Source: Ochromonas danica (Eukaryota > Sar > Chrysophyceae > Chromulinales > Chromulinaceae). Taken from it: a DNA stretch of 64,000 bases. The stretch spans positions 274,584 to 338,583 of the forward strand of contig VKHL01000011.1 in the NCBI GenBank assembly GCA_015146655.1, given 5' to 3'. The translations under genes were made by a program, and so were the position numbers. Positions 21,940-31,881 of the stretch are shown piece by piece; position 1 is the stretch's first letter, and every line of letters starts with the position of its first letter. The notes beneath the pieces are model-generated. The model did no database searches. It was not told the DNA's origin and was given only the letters and a program-made list of their open reading frames with translations.

Positions 21940-23214
21940 ACAAAACAGTTTTTCTGTTCTTGACGTGTTTATGTTTGAATGTGGTTGATGAGAACCCATA
22001 GTCTAAATTCATTGTTGTGAAAAACAAATCTACGATATAGAACTTGAGAAAATGATATCCATGAGCAAATGATTTATTAGAGAGATGGGGAAGATGCTGG
22101 GAACATTCTCATCCAATACTGTTGGCCCGTGGTCATTCATTAGACTATCCGTTAGACACACTGCTGATTCCCACCATGCCGTCCTCAAGAAGATTTGGAG
22201 CGCTTATGTTGCTTAATTAATCAAAGAAAGCACAAGCGTCTTCTCATTAGAAGAGATCATCTCAGAGTAGCTTGTCAGAAGATCGATTTTCTGTCTGCTG
22301 TGAAGATAACCCGGGCCTGTGAACTGCTAAGATATTTCAGTTTTTTCACAACAGTCTTCAAACTACCTTTTCAGTTTTCACCGTCATTCAATAGGATATA
22401 TCGTGCGCAATTCAATTCAAGCTTTGACTCCTATCAAATTGCTTCGTTTTGGGCTTTATTCGACCAAAAATGCAGAGACGAAGAGGGTAAAAACCATCTG
22501 CTTCATCTTTCAACACCGTTTGCTTTCTCCATGAAGCCTCTCTATAAGTTACATTAGTACCACCTGATAGCGTGGATATCGTACTAATCCTTGCGCGTTA
22601 GTGTCCTTTCTTAGGCCTTCTATGACTCAAGAACAATGCTGTGAAAGCGCCAGACTCGAATAAAAGATCTCATTGGACACTGGAGACACTTATTATGGGC
22701 TATAGACATGCTAATATGAATTATGCGTCAATGCAGACCGAAGGAATGACCGAACTGGCTGATATCTTTAGTTTAATTCTCCCTGCTGACCTCTGGAGAC
22801 CACGTTCGGTCCGTACGGCCCAGACCCTTGGATCTATATGTTTGGTGGTCATATTTGCTCTCTTATGGGTGGAATTTTCTCTTTAACTCATATCTATACC
22901 TATATTGCTGCATATATTCGTGTGATGGGACTGCAGAATGCCCCAAGAGAGAATACATATAATGCAAGACCCTTGTGAGCTAATGCACAAGAGGCTAAGC
23001 AACACTTTCAAGACATGTGTCCACATTTTATGCTCCCAGGTTGTCGACAGAGTTCACGCTGTTTTCAGAAACTATCGTTTTAGCCATTTTCATAATTATT
23101 TAAGTAATTGGGTAACTCCCGGAATCGAGGTTGAGGTCCGACGAGGAAGTAGTCAGATGAAGCGACAGATCAGAGATTGGGACAGAAACAAAAAAGTCAT
23201 CTCTTGAAAGCGAT
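21940..23214. other. Gene-poor stretch
   Basis: No gene I can support. A plus-strand frame at about 22828-22978 reads like a hydrophobic segment (MFGGHICSLMGGIFSLTH), but it has no start, partners or recognisable family. It may be a decayed membrane-protein fragment. The last 70 bases resemble the upstream region of the second family member at 30.7 kb. Confidence 0.4.
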
Positions 23215-23997
23215 ATGCAAGAAGCGATTCAACTTCTATTGGATCTTGAGTTTCATCTTCCAGTGAATGATGCTGTGAAAGAAGAAAACAATGAGATTAT
23301 ATCGAACCAAAATTTCTCCAACTCTTCTAATGAGGACCATTATGAGGATCGTGATGAAGATCACAACTCTCTCGTTCATCGCAACTCCTGTTCTTCTGAT
23401 CGAGTCAATGAGAACAGAAAAAGAAAGCGACGTAGGCGACTAGAGCATTACAAAAGCATGCAGATGATCTTTAAACGAGTCTTAAAGAATGATGTGCGGA
23501 AATTGTTTCCAACAATGTACTGTAACGCGGCAAATAGGGACGACTTGAAGTTATTCGAGAGGTTTGTATCGCGCTTCATGACGCCGAAGTGTAAGTTCAT
23601 CTCTCATCCTCTTCCTCAGTTGGACCGTCCATACTGCAGTTATGAGGGACCTGAGCAACACGTTCTGCATGTTCAATCTCTAGTTGCCTTCCTCCCTGAC
23701 CATGCCTTAATCCCTCTAGGTAGCCGTATTATTCGCCAACTACTGGACGAGGATATCTCGATTGTGGAGTTGTATGCCAATGCGAAGGCGACCAAGTTGG
23801 TCTATTATGACGACCAGTTGTTGTCCGATGAATCTATCGTTTCCTCTGATGAAGAATGCTCTTTTATTCCTATTCAACCAAGCAAGGTTATGGTTGACAT
23901 TGATATAGTGATATCGTTTTATTTTAATAAAGACGGATTTGTGGTGAAAACCATGGCTTCAATAGCAACTTCCATTCCGTCCTTTAACTCCGTTTAG
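23215..23997 (+). CDS. Repeated nuclear-type protein, copy 1
   Basis: 260 residues from ATG 23215. The N-terminus is acidic (LLLDLEFHLPVNDAVKEENN) and precedes a Ser/Asp-rich linker. A strong basic stretch NRKRKRRRRLEHYKSM looks like a nuclear localisation signal. The conserved block VLKNDVRKLFPTMYCNAANR and a C-terminus of predicted strands (IDIVISFYFNKDGFVVKTM) follow. The pattern (helix with N-x-D, FM.PKC, later strands) suggests an NTF2/SnoaL-like fold; this is inference. The first 115 residues are almost identical to copy 3. The last 90 residues are nearly identical in all three copies. Function unknown. Confidence 0.65.
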   Translation: MQEAIQLLLDLEFHLPVNDAVKEENNEIISNQNFSNSSNEDHYEDRDEDHNSLVHRNSCSSDRVNENRKRKRRRRLEHYKSMQMIFKRVLKNDVRKLFPTMYCNAANRDDLKLFERFVSRFMTPKCKFISHPLPQLDRPYCSYEGPEQHVLHVQSLVAFLPDHALIPLGSRIIRQLLDEDISIVELYANAKATKLVYYDDQLLSDESIVSSDEECSFIPIQPSKVMVDIDIVISFYFNKDGFVVKTMASIATSIPSFNSV

Positions 23998-23999
23998 AT

Positions 24000-24560
24000 T
24001 GTGAGCTGTCGCCAGTAGTATATTACATTTTGTTTGAGTTGTGTTTTCGTTTCTAGTGTTAGTGTCTTAAAGAGAAGAGGTGTTTCGTTGATGTGGTATT
24101 GGTGTTTTAGAGATGAGCAGTTGGTGCTTTGAGTAATGGTTTTGGAATTTCTTTTGCTATTGTTAAGTTAGGTTTCAATGCCAAGTTTGCGTTTATTGGA
24201 TCATTAATATGATGTATTTAGATACTTGGACAAAATGCAATATCTCGTTAGTGTTCATTTGCTATCAACCCATCAGACGATAGTGTTTTCACTGAAATGA
24301 AGTACAACTTGTTTTCAATATATAGCGTTGCTATGAGATAGTCCTTTGATAATGTTAGAAATCGAAAATCCTTTGCAATGCACATCAAGTAATTTAAAGA
24401 AATACACAAAAGAACTGTGGTTGTGTCGACAAATGTGCGAATTTGCTGACAGTCGGCATATAGGCTTTGGGTTTTGTTAAAAGTTACAACTGTTGTGTTT
24501 CTGATCTTCTTAGAATTGATCTCTCTGAATATTTCTCCCAATACAACCACAAATACAGCC
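24000..24560. repeat. Duplicated 3' flank of copy 1
   Basis: This non-coding stretch matches 35295-35860, downstream of copy 3, with scattered changes and an indel. Copy 2 lacks it. Gene and flank were thus duplicated as one block between 23.2 kb and 34.5 kb. Confidence 0.8.
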
Positions 24561-24973
24561 AACGGTGGTACTTTCTAGTCTCAAGGATCGCAAAATTAAT
24601 TATATGGACAATAATAATATATAAATATAATTTTTAATTCTAATTTTGAATGTTTATAGAGGATTGGAAAGCTCTTCAACTATAGTACCACCTAAATATC
24701 CTTCTTTTTAAGTAAGAAGAGATCAGACAAAGGAGTGACTGTTATTGACTGTACAATAATACCTTTCGAGCTGAAATGGATCATCTCATTTGTTGAAGAT
24801 GCTGCCGACTACAAGCACGCAAGTGGACCTCCACAGCTTTCTATTATTGTCATTTTTGTTGTTATTATTCTTGTTCGATGTTGTGTTGTTAATACTATTC
24901 AATTGGTCTTCTGTCTTGTCGCTTTAACTACTCATCTCTTGTGCTAACTGACGTGTACTTGTGCTAACTGTAG

Positions 24974-25192
24974 GATGCAGATAAGAGATTCCCCAATGGC
25001 CACAACCTGAGGCAGGTGCTTCAAGGGCGAGTGGAAAGATTTCTTGGCCAAGAACAGGACCAGGTTGATGGCATTCTGCGAGTTGGAGATTACAGTGAGG
25101 AGGTCTCGTCAGCAGCGCGGGAGATCATTCAATTAGTCCAGCTCAACTTGCAACTTGCAGCCAAGCTAGCTGTGCTGCAAGCATTATCGTAG
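24974..25192 (+). CDS. Orphan 3' exon, helical protein
   Basis: After a good acceptor (ctaactgtag), a 72-codon frame runs to a stop and looks coding: VLQGRVERFLGQEQDQVDG, then SSAAREIIQLVQLNLQLAAK. GC content is higher than in the flanks. I could not find a matching upstream exon. The sequence before it, around 24740-24830 (FELKWIISFVEDAADYKHA), is a candidate in which no clean donor is visible. It directly follows a duplicated block, so the 5' part of the gene may have been replaced. Family unknown. Confidence 0.35.
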   Translation, partial: DADKRFPNGHNLRQVLQGRVERFLGQEQDQVDGILRVGDYSEEVSSAAREIIQLVQLNLQLAAKLAVLQALS

Positions 25193-25371
25193 GTACAGTA
25201 GCTGTGCTATTGTTTAGAGGAATTGCTTAATTGTATATAGTTCATTTTACCATCTCTAATCAGGGCGATACTATTTGCTGTCCCTAATGGTAGCTTATCT
25301 TACCATACGATCACTTACTAAGACCGGAGTCACATATTCACAAACAAAGTTAAGGAGGTGGTTCAGTGGGT

Positions 25372-25593
25372 TCACTTGCGCTTTGCAGCGCGTGCCTCGG
25401 ACTCTCGGCCTTTGCTGGTAGCGCTGTCCTCTATGGGGCGAAGATACTCGTCCAGTTCGATCTGCTTCACCTTGCGAGGCTTTGGTTTGAGCGCTCTAAT
25501 TGATAGCGGTTTAACAGAATGGCCATTAGCGGCTGGGGAGGTGGAGGAGTGAGGATCAGGAGAGGATGATGATGATAAGACTTCCTTTCTCAT
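25372..25593 (-). CDS. Small hypothetical basic protein
   Basis: 73 residues (MRKEVLSSSSSPDPHSSTSP at the start, ending SEARAAKRK). It is Ser/Pro-rich then Lys/Arg-rich, with LKPKPRKVKQIELDEYLRP in the middle. GC is higher than in the surroundings. It could be the last exon of a longer gene or a chance frame. No family recognised. Confidence 0.3.
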   Translation of the reverse strand: MRKEVLSSSSSPDPHSSTSPAANGHSVKPLSIRALKPKPRKVKQIELDEYLRPIEDSATSKGRESEARAAKRK

Positions 25594-25715
25594 CACACGA
25601 GACACGAGGCTTTCTCTTAGCCATCTCTCTCGCTATGATTTCATCGGTCAGGACGACATTCATAGTCAAGCATAGTCTATTATTACTATCCTTTACCTTA
25701 TTCTTCTTCCTATTT

Positions 25716-25803
25716 ACAGTCCAGTCGACGATTTACAATAGAAGTTTTACTACCTCTATAGAGGTAGTGAAGCTTCTATTGTGTGATAATCGAATGGACT
25801 GTA
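25716..25803. repeat. Imperfect hairpin 1 of a palindrome cluster
   Basis: acagtcca at 25716 pairs with tggactgt at 25796-25803, and the inner arms acaatagaag and cttctattgt pair closely. The centre holds a perfect ctacctctatagaggtag palindrome. No coding function is seen. Confidence 0.75.
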
Positions 25804-25811
25804 TTATCGCC

Positions 25812-25867
25812 GCTACAAAGGTCATGTAGAAGTGGTGAGGGTCACCACATTCACATGACCTTTGCAG
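25812..25867. repeat. Hairpin 2 of the palindrome cluster
   Basis: gctacaaaggtcatgt pairs with acatgacctttgcagc (one mismatch), with gtggtga/tcaccac closing the stem. It starts only eight bases after hairpin 1. A third small palindrome (acagtacaaggtactgt) follows at about 25877-25893. Confidence 0.8.
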
Positions 25868-26159
25868 CATGAATATACAGTACAAGGTACTGTCACACCC
25901 AGCAGGCTACATACAGTACCAATCACCACATCACAGCAACCAAACACCAACAGTACAAACTACTATCTACCAAGAGCCTACTAACTAATAAGAATGGCGT
26001 TTCTCAGTCATCACACTATCCATACCATGACATCATACTATACTAACTAACATCCCAACCATGCCCACAGTTCCTCCATCAGATCGTCACTATGAGTATT
26101 CGCAACGCAATCATCTCTTCCCGTCGCTTATCCTCCGCTCACACCGTCAAGCAGACATT

Positions 26160-26220
26160 CAATGCCAAAGCACACTGGTCTATGCGCATACAGCGAATAG
26201 ATCAATGTGCTTTGGCAATG
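26160..26220. repeat. Hairpin 3
   Basis: The left arm caatgccaaagcacactg and the right arm caatgtgctttggcaatg form a stem of about 24 bp with a few mismatches and a loop of about 13 bases. Any open frame across it is forced by the palindrome and is not evidence of coding. Confidence 0.75.
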
Positions 26221-26556
26221 AGTCCACTTGGCAGGGAGGCATTGTGGGAGAATCTATTTTTCCTTTTCCAATCTTGAAGCCAACTAGACCATCACAAATA
26301 GTGACTCCATCACAGAGCAAAGATCAAAGACAGGTCTTCTCGTCATTGTCTTTCAACTCATCCCACAGGATGTGGGATAACAGGAATGACTAATGACTTG
26401 AAGGATTGTTGAGTTTGATGGCATTCGTGGCCACAAACACGTTAAGTTAAGGTTAGCAGGCATCATCGACAATTATTGCTTTGCAGTGGATTTCCCTTGA
26501 TTTGGCGCTTTGGACAAATCAAAACGTTTGTTTTTGAGATGATGAGGAAGAATTGA

Positions 26557-27160
26557 ATGAGAAGCATGGAAGAACTAACCCCTGAATCTATTCTACAAAG
26601 CTATAGCTATTTAGGCACTATTGATGATAACAGAGTGAAAGAAGAGGTTATTAATCGAATAATGCTCTTCCGAGGAAGAGGTGACTGTCCCTCTACCCAT
26701 CCCCTCTGCATTGACCTGCTTCGCTCTCAACCTTATGTCACGATTGTCCACAGCGATGCTGGAGCACGACAAAAAGATGGAGGCACAGAGAGCTGCGCTG
26801 CTGGCCTCACACGAGGTCTCTGTGAGCAAAGAGAAGGAAGTGCTGGCAGAGCAGCTGCGCGCTGTGCACCACCAGGCAGTGGAGAAAGAGATACTGCGGA
26901 AGTTGTCTGACTTCCCGTCTAAGAGAAGGTCCAGTCACGGCAATTCGCCCATCGAATGCTGTGTGGAGCGCTGCGGGAGGTGGGTGATGGAGGCGCAGGC
27001 AGCCTATGGAGAGCGAAAGCAATCCGCTGCTCTGCTGTCCATGCAGTCAGAGATCGAGCACATCACTCGATCTGTGTCGCAGGTACGAATTACTGTGATA
27101 CTCTCGGTCACATCAAGGAATCTCATTACCCCTGTTTCATCGAATTACCATGAACAGTGA
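26557..27160 (+). CDS. Coiled-coil protein, probably 3'-truncated
   Basis: Exon 1 (26557-26680) starts MRSMEELTPESILQSYSYLG and ends at an AGAG/GTGACT donor. Exon 2 starts at 26754 after gtccacag and reads AMLEHDKKMEAQRAALLASH, a long helical region with heptad spacing. A donor (CAG/GTACGA) at 27083 suggests a further exon, but none is visible before the duplicated block beginning at 27241. If unspliced, the frame ends at 27160. The gene seems cut by the duplication. Family unknown. Confidence 0.45.
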
Positions 27161-27240
27161 AGCACACCTGCTTTAAATAATTTAAATTGAGTCTAGTAAC
27201 ACTGCCTGAACTGCAGATACACATTATTAGATGAACCCAA

Positions 27241-27470
27241 ATGTAAGCAGTTAACCTGCTCCACCTTTAAAACAAAATTGAAACGAAAAGGAAAGCACGA
27301 GGTAAGGTATAGTGCGAAATATTATAGGGACACAATTATAGATCATTACATTACCGATCATTTAAAATCCTACGAGATGCGATATGTAAATTTAGATATG
27401 GTTGAACGAAAAATTAACGCCCATAACAAAACTCTACCAAGTGACTCTACGAAAACAACGTGAAGACAGC
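27241..27470. repeat. Duplicated 3' flank of the GT47 gene
   Basis: The block containing ttaacctgctcca and cgaaaaggaaa resembles 31673-31880, next to the truncated GT47 copy, with many small differences and indels. Confidence 0.6.
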
Positions 27471-28652
27471 TCAATAGTAGAGACGATCTTTACGACGACT
27501 GTTAGGGGCAACCAATTTATTTCCGTCTGAAATCATCGCCTGTAACGACAATAGAGAGAGATGATACACACTCGGCCACTCCATACGACTGTAGTCAAAT
27601 AACACTGCATGCTCAGCCAGTGAAACACCCATCCTCTTCAACGCATCCACATTCCTACTCATATTATACATTGTCTCAACAATAGTATTGATCTTGTGAG
27701 GATAGTTAATGTCATCCTTGTAGAAGATCAAAGAGAACGAATACCAATCGATAAACTTATAGAAAGGAAGCTGGGCTGGAAAGCTCACGAAGATGACGGG
27801 AATACAACCTCGGAAGATCGCCTTATACAATTTGGCCGTTGAAGAGGTATCGCCAGGTAAGATAAGGCAGAAGAGAGATGTTTCCAAACCTTTGTCAAAC
27901 TCTGCCAGTGTCATGTTGTTGGAGATGAGTGCCTTATCGAGATACAGTGTTTGTAGGTGAGAATGGAGACGACTACGGAAGAGGCGATATGGCTCTGCTA
28001 AACTAGGAGCTTCTCGCAATGGTGCCATGAAGACGTGCTTGCGTTCGTCAAGTAGATTGTTATTGCTCAGGAGATGACTGGAGTTATCAGGTCGTCTTAC
28101 TACATAGGGAACAAACACATCTCGGCCATTCGGAGTGAACATATTATCCGACCGAAAATGATGAATATCTTGCACATAGCGAAGCCACCAGTTAAGCTGA
28201 TGTAGGGGGGTTGTTTCTAAGGGAAAACTGGTAACACAGAAGGTCTTGTCAAGAGTGAAATCGACTTCATGGGAAAGAGGATTCTTCATCGTGAACTCAT
28301 GCAGGAAATCATCATATTTATCCCAATTAGTTTGTGACTTATACAAGCCAGTCATGTAGAGAAAGAAAAGATCGACTGTCTCATTAGTTGGGATAGTTTT
28401 GATTGTGTACGGATAATGATGGACAATGAAGCAATAGAAGAGAAAATCTTGGTCATGAATGAAAATATCTCGATTTTCAATAAAATTATCACATTCGGCT
28501 TTAGAAAGTTGTTTTGCAAGACGAGAAGGTAAAACGTAAACAGTGGGCATGCTTTCGTCAGGGTTGACGACTGTCCATATTGTTGAATTGGCTGAGCATG
28601 TTGTCATCACCCAAGATAATAACAAGCACAACAACAACATCCAGAATATCAT
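27471..28652 (-). CDS. Exostosin-like (GT47) glycosyltransferase
   Basis: 393 residues from ATG 28652. The start MIFWMLLLCLLLSWVMTTCS is a signal peptide or anchor. The middle contains DVFVPYVVRRP and the C-terminal third has the GT47 hallmark LFCLILPGDTSSTAKLYKAI followed by GCIPVIF and LPFYKFIDW. These are the conserved nucleotide-sugar-binding blocks of the exostosin family, acting in the Golgi on cell-surface or matrix glycans. A decayed copy lies at 31882-32640. It is divergent from the SGNH gene at 28930, sharing a spacer of about 280 bp. Confidence 0.85.
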   Translation of the reverse strand: MIFWMLLLCLLLSWVMTTCSANSTIWTVVNPDESMPTVYVLPSRLAKQLSKAECDNFIENRDIFIHDQDFLFYCFIVHHYPYTIKTIPTNETVDLFFLYMTGLYKSQTNWDKYDDFLHEFTMKNPLSHEVDFTLDKTFCVTSFPLETTPLHQLNWWLRYVQDIHHFRSDNMFTPNGRDVFVPYVVRRPDNSSHLLSNNNLLDERKHVFMAPLREAPSLAEPYRLFRSRLHSHLQTLYLDKALISNNMTLAEFDKGLETSLFCLILPGDTSSTAKLYKAIFRGCIPVIFVSFPAQLPFYKFIDWYSFSLIFYKDDINYPHKINTIVETMYNMSRNVDALKRMGVSLAEHAVLFDYSRMEWPSVYHLSLLSLQAMISDGNKLVAPNSRRKDRLYY

Positions 28653-28929
28653 TATGTCACCGATTTCAAAAAGATGCACTATATTTTAAGAGGACAATAT
28701 GTTTTTGAATTGATATCTTTTGCTTGTCAAGAAACGAACCTTGGAAAAACAAACTGACGGATGAAAAAGTCAGTTGTGAAACTATAAATGGTATCCTAAT
28801 TAAAACAAGAAACGCATATAAAATTCGCAAAAACATGTTACATGTTTTGCAGGATGGTGCTATTGAACTTTCAGCGCGAAGAAGCCCAGCAGCCACAACA
28901 GAAAGCTCAGTACTCCAGCTGGTGTTCTG

Positions 28930-30108
28930 ATGCCGCCACCCCCTTTTCTATTTATCTACTACTCATCTCTCCTTCTTCTCACCCTCCTTTTCTCTTCCTC
29001 CTCGGTCTTGACTTTGTCAAGAGTTCTGAAAGAAGAGACAGCGCCAACAAATAAAAAATCATCACTTTGCCGCACTGACCAATTCCTTCCTGGCCGATGG
29101 ATCGCATACAATCGCACCGAGAAGACTTATGTGAGTTGTGGTAGCTTTGCAAACGATTATCTTGATGTAGAAATTAAAGATAAATGTAATGCCTCAACTT
29201 GGCATGATCAATGGGGACGAGGACCTCACAGTGGTCTGACACTCATTGGAGGTCACGCCAGCGTTTGCGACGAGGCTGACCGAACTCGACGTATACCTTC
29301 TCTTCGAGAACAATTTCAATGGAAGCCTGATCAGTGTGATCTCCTGGCTTGGGATCCTCTTCTCTTTTGTAAACTGCTCGGTCGAAGGAAGATCCATTTC
29401 TTGGGGGATTCGACCATGCAACAAACCTTTGCATCCTTTGTCAACTTAATTAATAGTCAGAAAGAAGGGTACAGTCAGGAGTTATTATGTGCTGAACAAC
29501 TTTCTTTTAGTGCGTTACATGGACTCTATCAACATTACGAGCAAGAAGTGGAGAGTTGGGACAATACGATTCATCGCTTTGAGCCTGACATAATTGTCAT
29601 TGGTTTTGGTGCCCACTATACACACTTTGGTACTCATTTCGAAGTATTTGAGCAAAGCATTCATACAATGTTCGAGCTGTTTAATCACACTTTAATAGAG
29701 AGAAAAGGTCGTCTGGGAGGAGGAGGAGCTCAAAGGAAACAACAACTACATTTAGTGTGGAAAACCAACAATCCAGGCCATGTGGAATGCGATAAATATA
29801 AAGGACCTAATGCTGTGTATTCAGATCACTTAAATGCGGCAAAAGACAAGTATAAGTGGGCATATTTCCCGCATTATGATGCATTATATCAAAATGTATC
29901 CATGCTGGAAAAATATAAACATCTGATCGGAAAGACGAGTGTGTTGGATGTTGGGGCGCTTTACTTTCGTGCAGACTCTCATCCTGGAATGCGCGCTTGG
30001 GATTGGATGAAAATTTGGGGTGGAGATTGCCTTCACTATTGCAGTCCAGGGGCATTGGATCTCATCCCGGTCTTGTTCCTGCACACATTGCTATTTGATT
30101 TACCTTAG
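28930..30108 (+). CDS. SGNH/PC-esterase-like secreted protein
   Basis: 392 residues, single exon. An N-terminal hydrophobic segment (LFIYYSSLLLLTLLFSSSS) is a signal peptide or anchor. The core reads LLGRRKIHFLGDSTMQQTF: GDS supplies the nucleophile of the SGNH esterase fold. A later DIIVIGFGAHYTHFG and a C-terminal HPGM...GDCLHYCSPGALD give the DxxH catalytic pair. This layout is that of PC-esterase/TBL/CAS1-related proteins that add or remove acyl groups on glycans. Three or more N-glycosylation sites fit a luminal protein. Its pairing with GT47 supports a role in surface polysaccharide modification. Confidence 0.8.
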   Translation: MPPPPFLFIYYSSLLLLTLLFSSSSVLTLSRVLKEETAPTNKKSSLCRTDQFLPGRWIAYNRTEKTYVSCGSFANDYLDVEIKDKCNASTWHDQWGRGPHSGLTLIGGHASVCDEADRTRRIPSLREQFQWKPDQCDLLAWDPLLFCKLLGRRKIHFLGDSTMQQTFASFVNLINSQKEGYSQELLCAEQLSFSALHGLYQHYEQEVESWDNTIHRFEPDIIVIGFGAHYTHFGTHFEVFEQSIHTMFELFNHTLIERKGRLGGGGAQRKQQLHLVWKTNNPGHVECDKYKGPNAVYSDHLNAAKDKYKWAYFPHYDALYQNVSMLEKYKHLIGKTSVLDVGALYFRADSHPGMRAWDWMKIWGGDCLHYCSPGALDLIPVLFLHTLLFDLP

Positions 30109-30760
30109 TTTCACAATAATAATATATAGTTACCATGCTGACATGCTGTGTGCTTGATTTAAAATGATAAAGTTGCATACCAGTTCGCATTGGACAACAC
30201 ATACGTTTTAGCTACATGCTATTTCGTAGTTCATCAGAATAGAAGTCTAACAAAAGTGGAAGATAAAATTCAAATTAGTCGCAGCAGCGGCTTGTAAACA
30301 GCCGACAGATAAACATGGTACAGGTGGCCGACCAACCCTGCCGCGCATTCGTTTTCCATTTCTAACCTTGGAGGCTTATTTACGGACATTTTTCTCCGTT
30401 GGTCATACTATTGTCCCTATTGACTTCCCGACTGTCACCCCTGACTGTGCTCCTCGGCATTCCACAGGTTTTTCTGCTCCAAAGTTAGACTTCGCCGGTC
30501 TATAGGAGCAGAAAACAGTTTCGCTACTTGTTGGGGTGTGAAATCCATCATATAGATCACTTGGGAAATGGTATTAGACTATACCTTTAAAGTTAAAGTT
30601 CCTTGCTTTGTCAGTTTTAACCTTCAAAAAGCGAGTTTTGAAGCGCCTACGGAGTAGGTGCATATGTAAGGCTGCTGAAGTAGAAGCAGTCACCACCTCC
30701 TCTTCGTTGAGGTCAGAAGACAGATTGGGATGGAAACACAAATCATCTCTTGAAAGCGAC
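30109..30760. other. Spacer, no gene recognised
   Basis: Mostly unassigned sequence. The last 50 bases (from about 30710) are alike upstream of copies 1 and 2 of the repeated family. The frame upstream of ATG 30761 is open to about 30608 but has no ATG, so an upstream exon is possible. Confidence 0.4.
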
Positions 30761-31540
30761 ATGCGAGAAGCAATTCAGCTTCTATGTGATCTTGAATTCC
30801 GTCTTGCAGTGAATAATGCCATGAATGAAGAAAATAATGAGATAATATCGAACTACAATTTCACCAACTCTTCTTATAAGGATCATGATGAGGATCATGA
30901 TGAAGGCAACTCTCTCAGCCACCGCAACTCCTGCTCTTCTGATGGAGTCAATGAGAAAAGAAGAGCAAAGCGGCGTAGGCGACTAGAGCATTACAAAAGC
31001 ATGCGTACGACCTTTAAACGGGTCGTGAAGAATGATGTGCGCAAGTTGTTTCCAACAATGTACTGTAATGCGCTAAATAGGGACGACTTCAAGTTATTCC
31101 AGAGGTTTGTCTCTCGCTTCATGATGCCAAAGTGTGAGTTCATCGTTCATCCTCTTCCTCAATTGGACCGCCCGTACCGTAGATATGAGGGACCTGAGCA
31201 ATACACTATGAATGCGCAATCTCTAGTTGCCTTCCTCCCTGACTATGCCTTAATCCCTCTAGGTAGCCGTATTATTCGCCAACTACTGGACGAGGATATC
31301 TCGATTGTGGAGTTGTATGCCAATGCGAAGGCGACCAAGTTGGTCTATTATGACGACCAGTTGTTGTCCGATGAATCTATCGTTTCCTCTGATGAAGAAT
31401 GCTCTTTTATTCCTATCCAACCAAGCAAGGTTATGGTTGACTTTGATGTAGTGATATCGTTTTATTTTAATAAAGACGGATTTGTGGTGAAAACCATGTC
31501 TTCAATAGCAGCTTCCATTCCGTCCTTTAACTCCGTTTAG
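30761..31540 (+). CDS. Repeated nuclear-type protein, copy 2
   Basis: 259 residues. Same plan as the copies at 23.2 and 34.5 kb: acidic start (MREAIQLLCDLEFRLAVNN), Asp/His-rich linker, basic stretch EKRRAKRRRRLEHYKSM, VVKNDVRKLFPTMYCNALNR, and a C-terminus identical to copy 3 over about 90 residues. The first two thirds differ at many positions from copies 1 and 3, while the last third is almost unchanged, a pattern expected from gene conversion. The 3' flank differs from the other copies and leads into the GT47 remnant. Confidence 0.65.
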   Translation: MREAIQLLCDLEFRLAVNNAMNEENNEIISNYNFTNSSYKDHDEDHDEGNSLSHRNSCSSDGVNEKRRAKRRRRLEHYKSMRTTFKRVVKNDVRKLFPTMYCNALNRDDFKLFQRFVSRFMMPKCEFIVHPLPQLDRPYRRYEGPEQYTMNAQSLVAFLPDYALIPLGSRIIRQLLDEDISIVELYANAKATKLVYYDDQLLSDESIVSSDEECSFIPIQPSKVMVDFDVVISFYFNKDGFVVKTMSSIAASIPSFNSV

Positions 31541-31602
31541 ATTGTGATTGATAGTAAGGTTAGGTCCGAAGAATCTATCGTTTCTGAGTATAGTATGAAT
31601 GG

Positions 31603-31629
31603 AGTATATATATATATATATATATATAT
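31603..31629. repeat. (TA)n microsatellite
   Basis: About 13 TA units in the spacer between copy 2 and the GT47 remnant. Confidence 0.9.
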
Positions 31630-31881
31630 GGTGTATAGTATATCTGAATGAACATTAGATAAGCTCAAATGAAAGCCGTTAACCTGCTCCATCTTTAAAA
31701 CGAAATTGTAACGAAAAGGAAAACAAGTGGTTAGGTATGGTATAGCGACAATTAGATCATTACATTAGCAATTATTAACTATTAAGCAAAGATAGAATAT
31801 TTGGATTTACTGAAGATATTGTCCGTATATGATGTAGACCAAGCAAGAGAGTTTAAGAAAGAAATATAAAGTCAAGACAGC

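Noticed and set aside
22195-22557. 120-residue plus-strand frame
   Set aside because: It has no ATG at its start, and composition and lack of domains fit random AT-rich DNA.
26061-26393. 110-residue plus-strand frame
   Set aside because: It runs through a 61-base palindrome and has no domain; the openness is likely chance.
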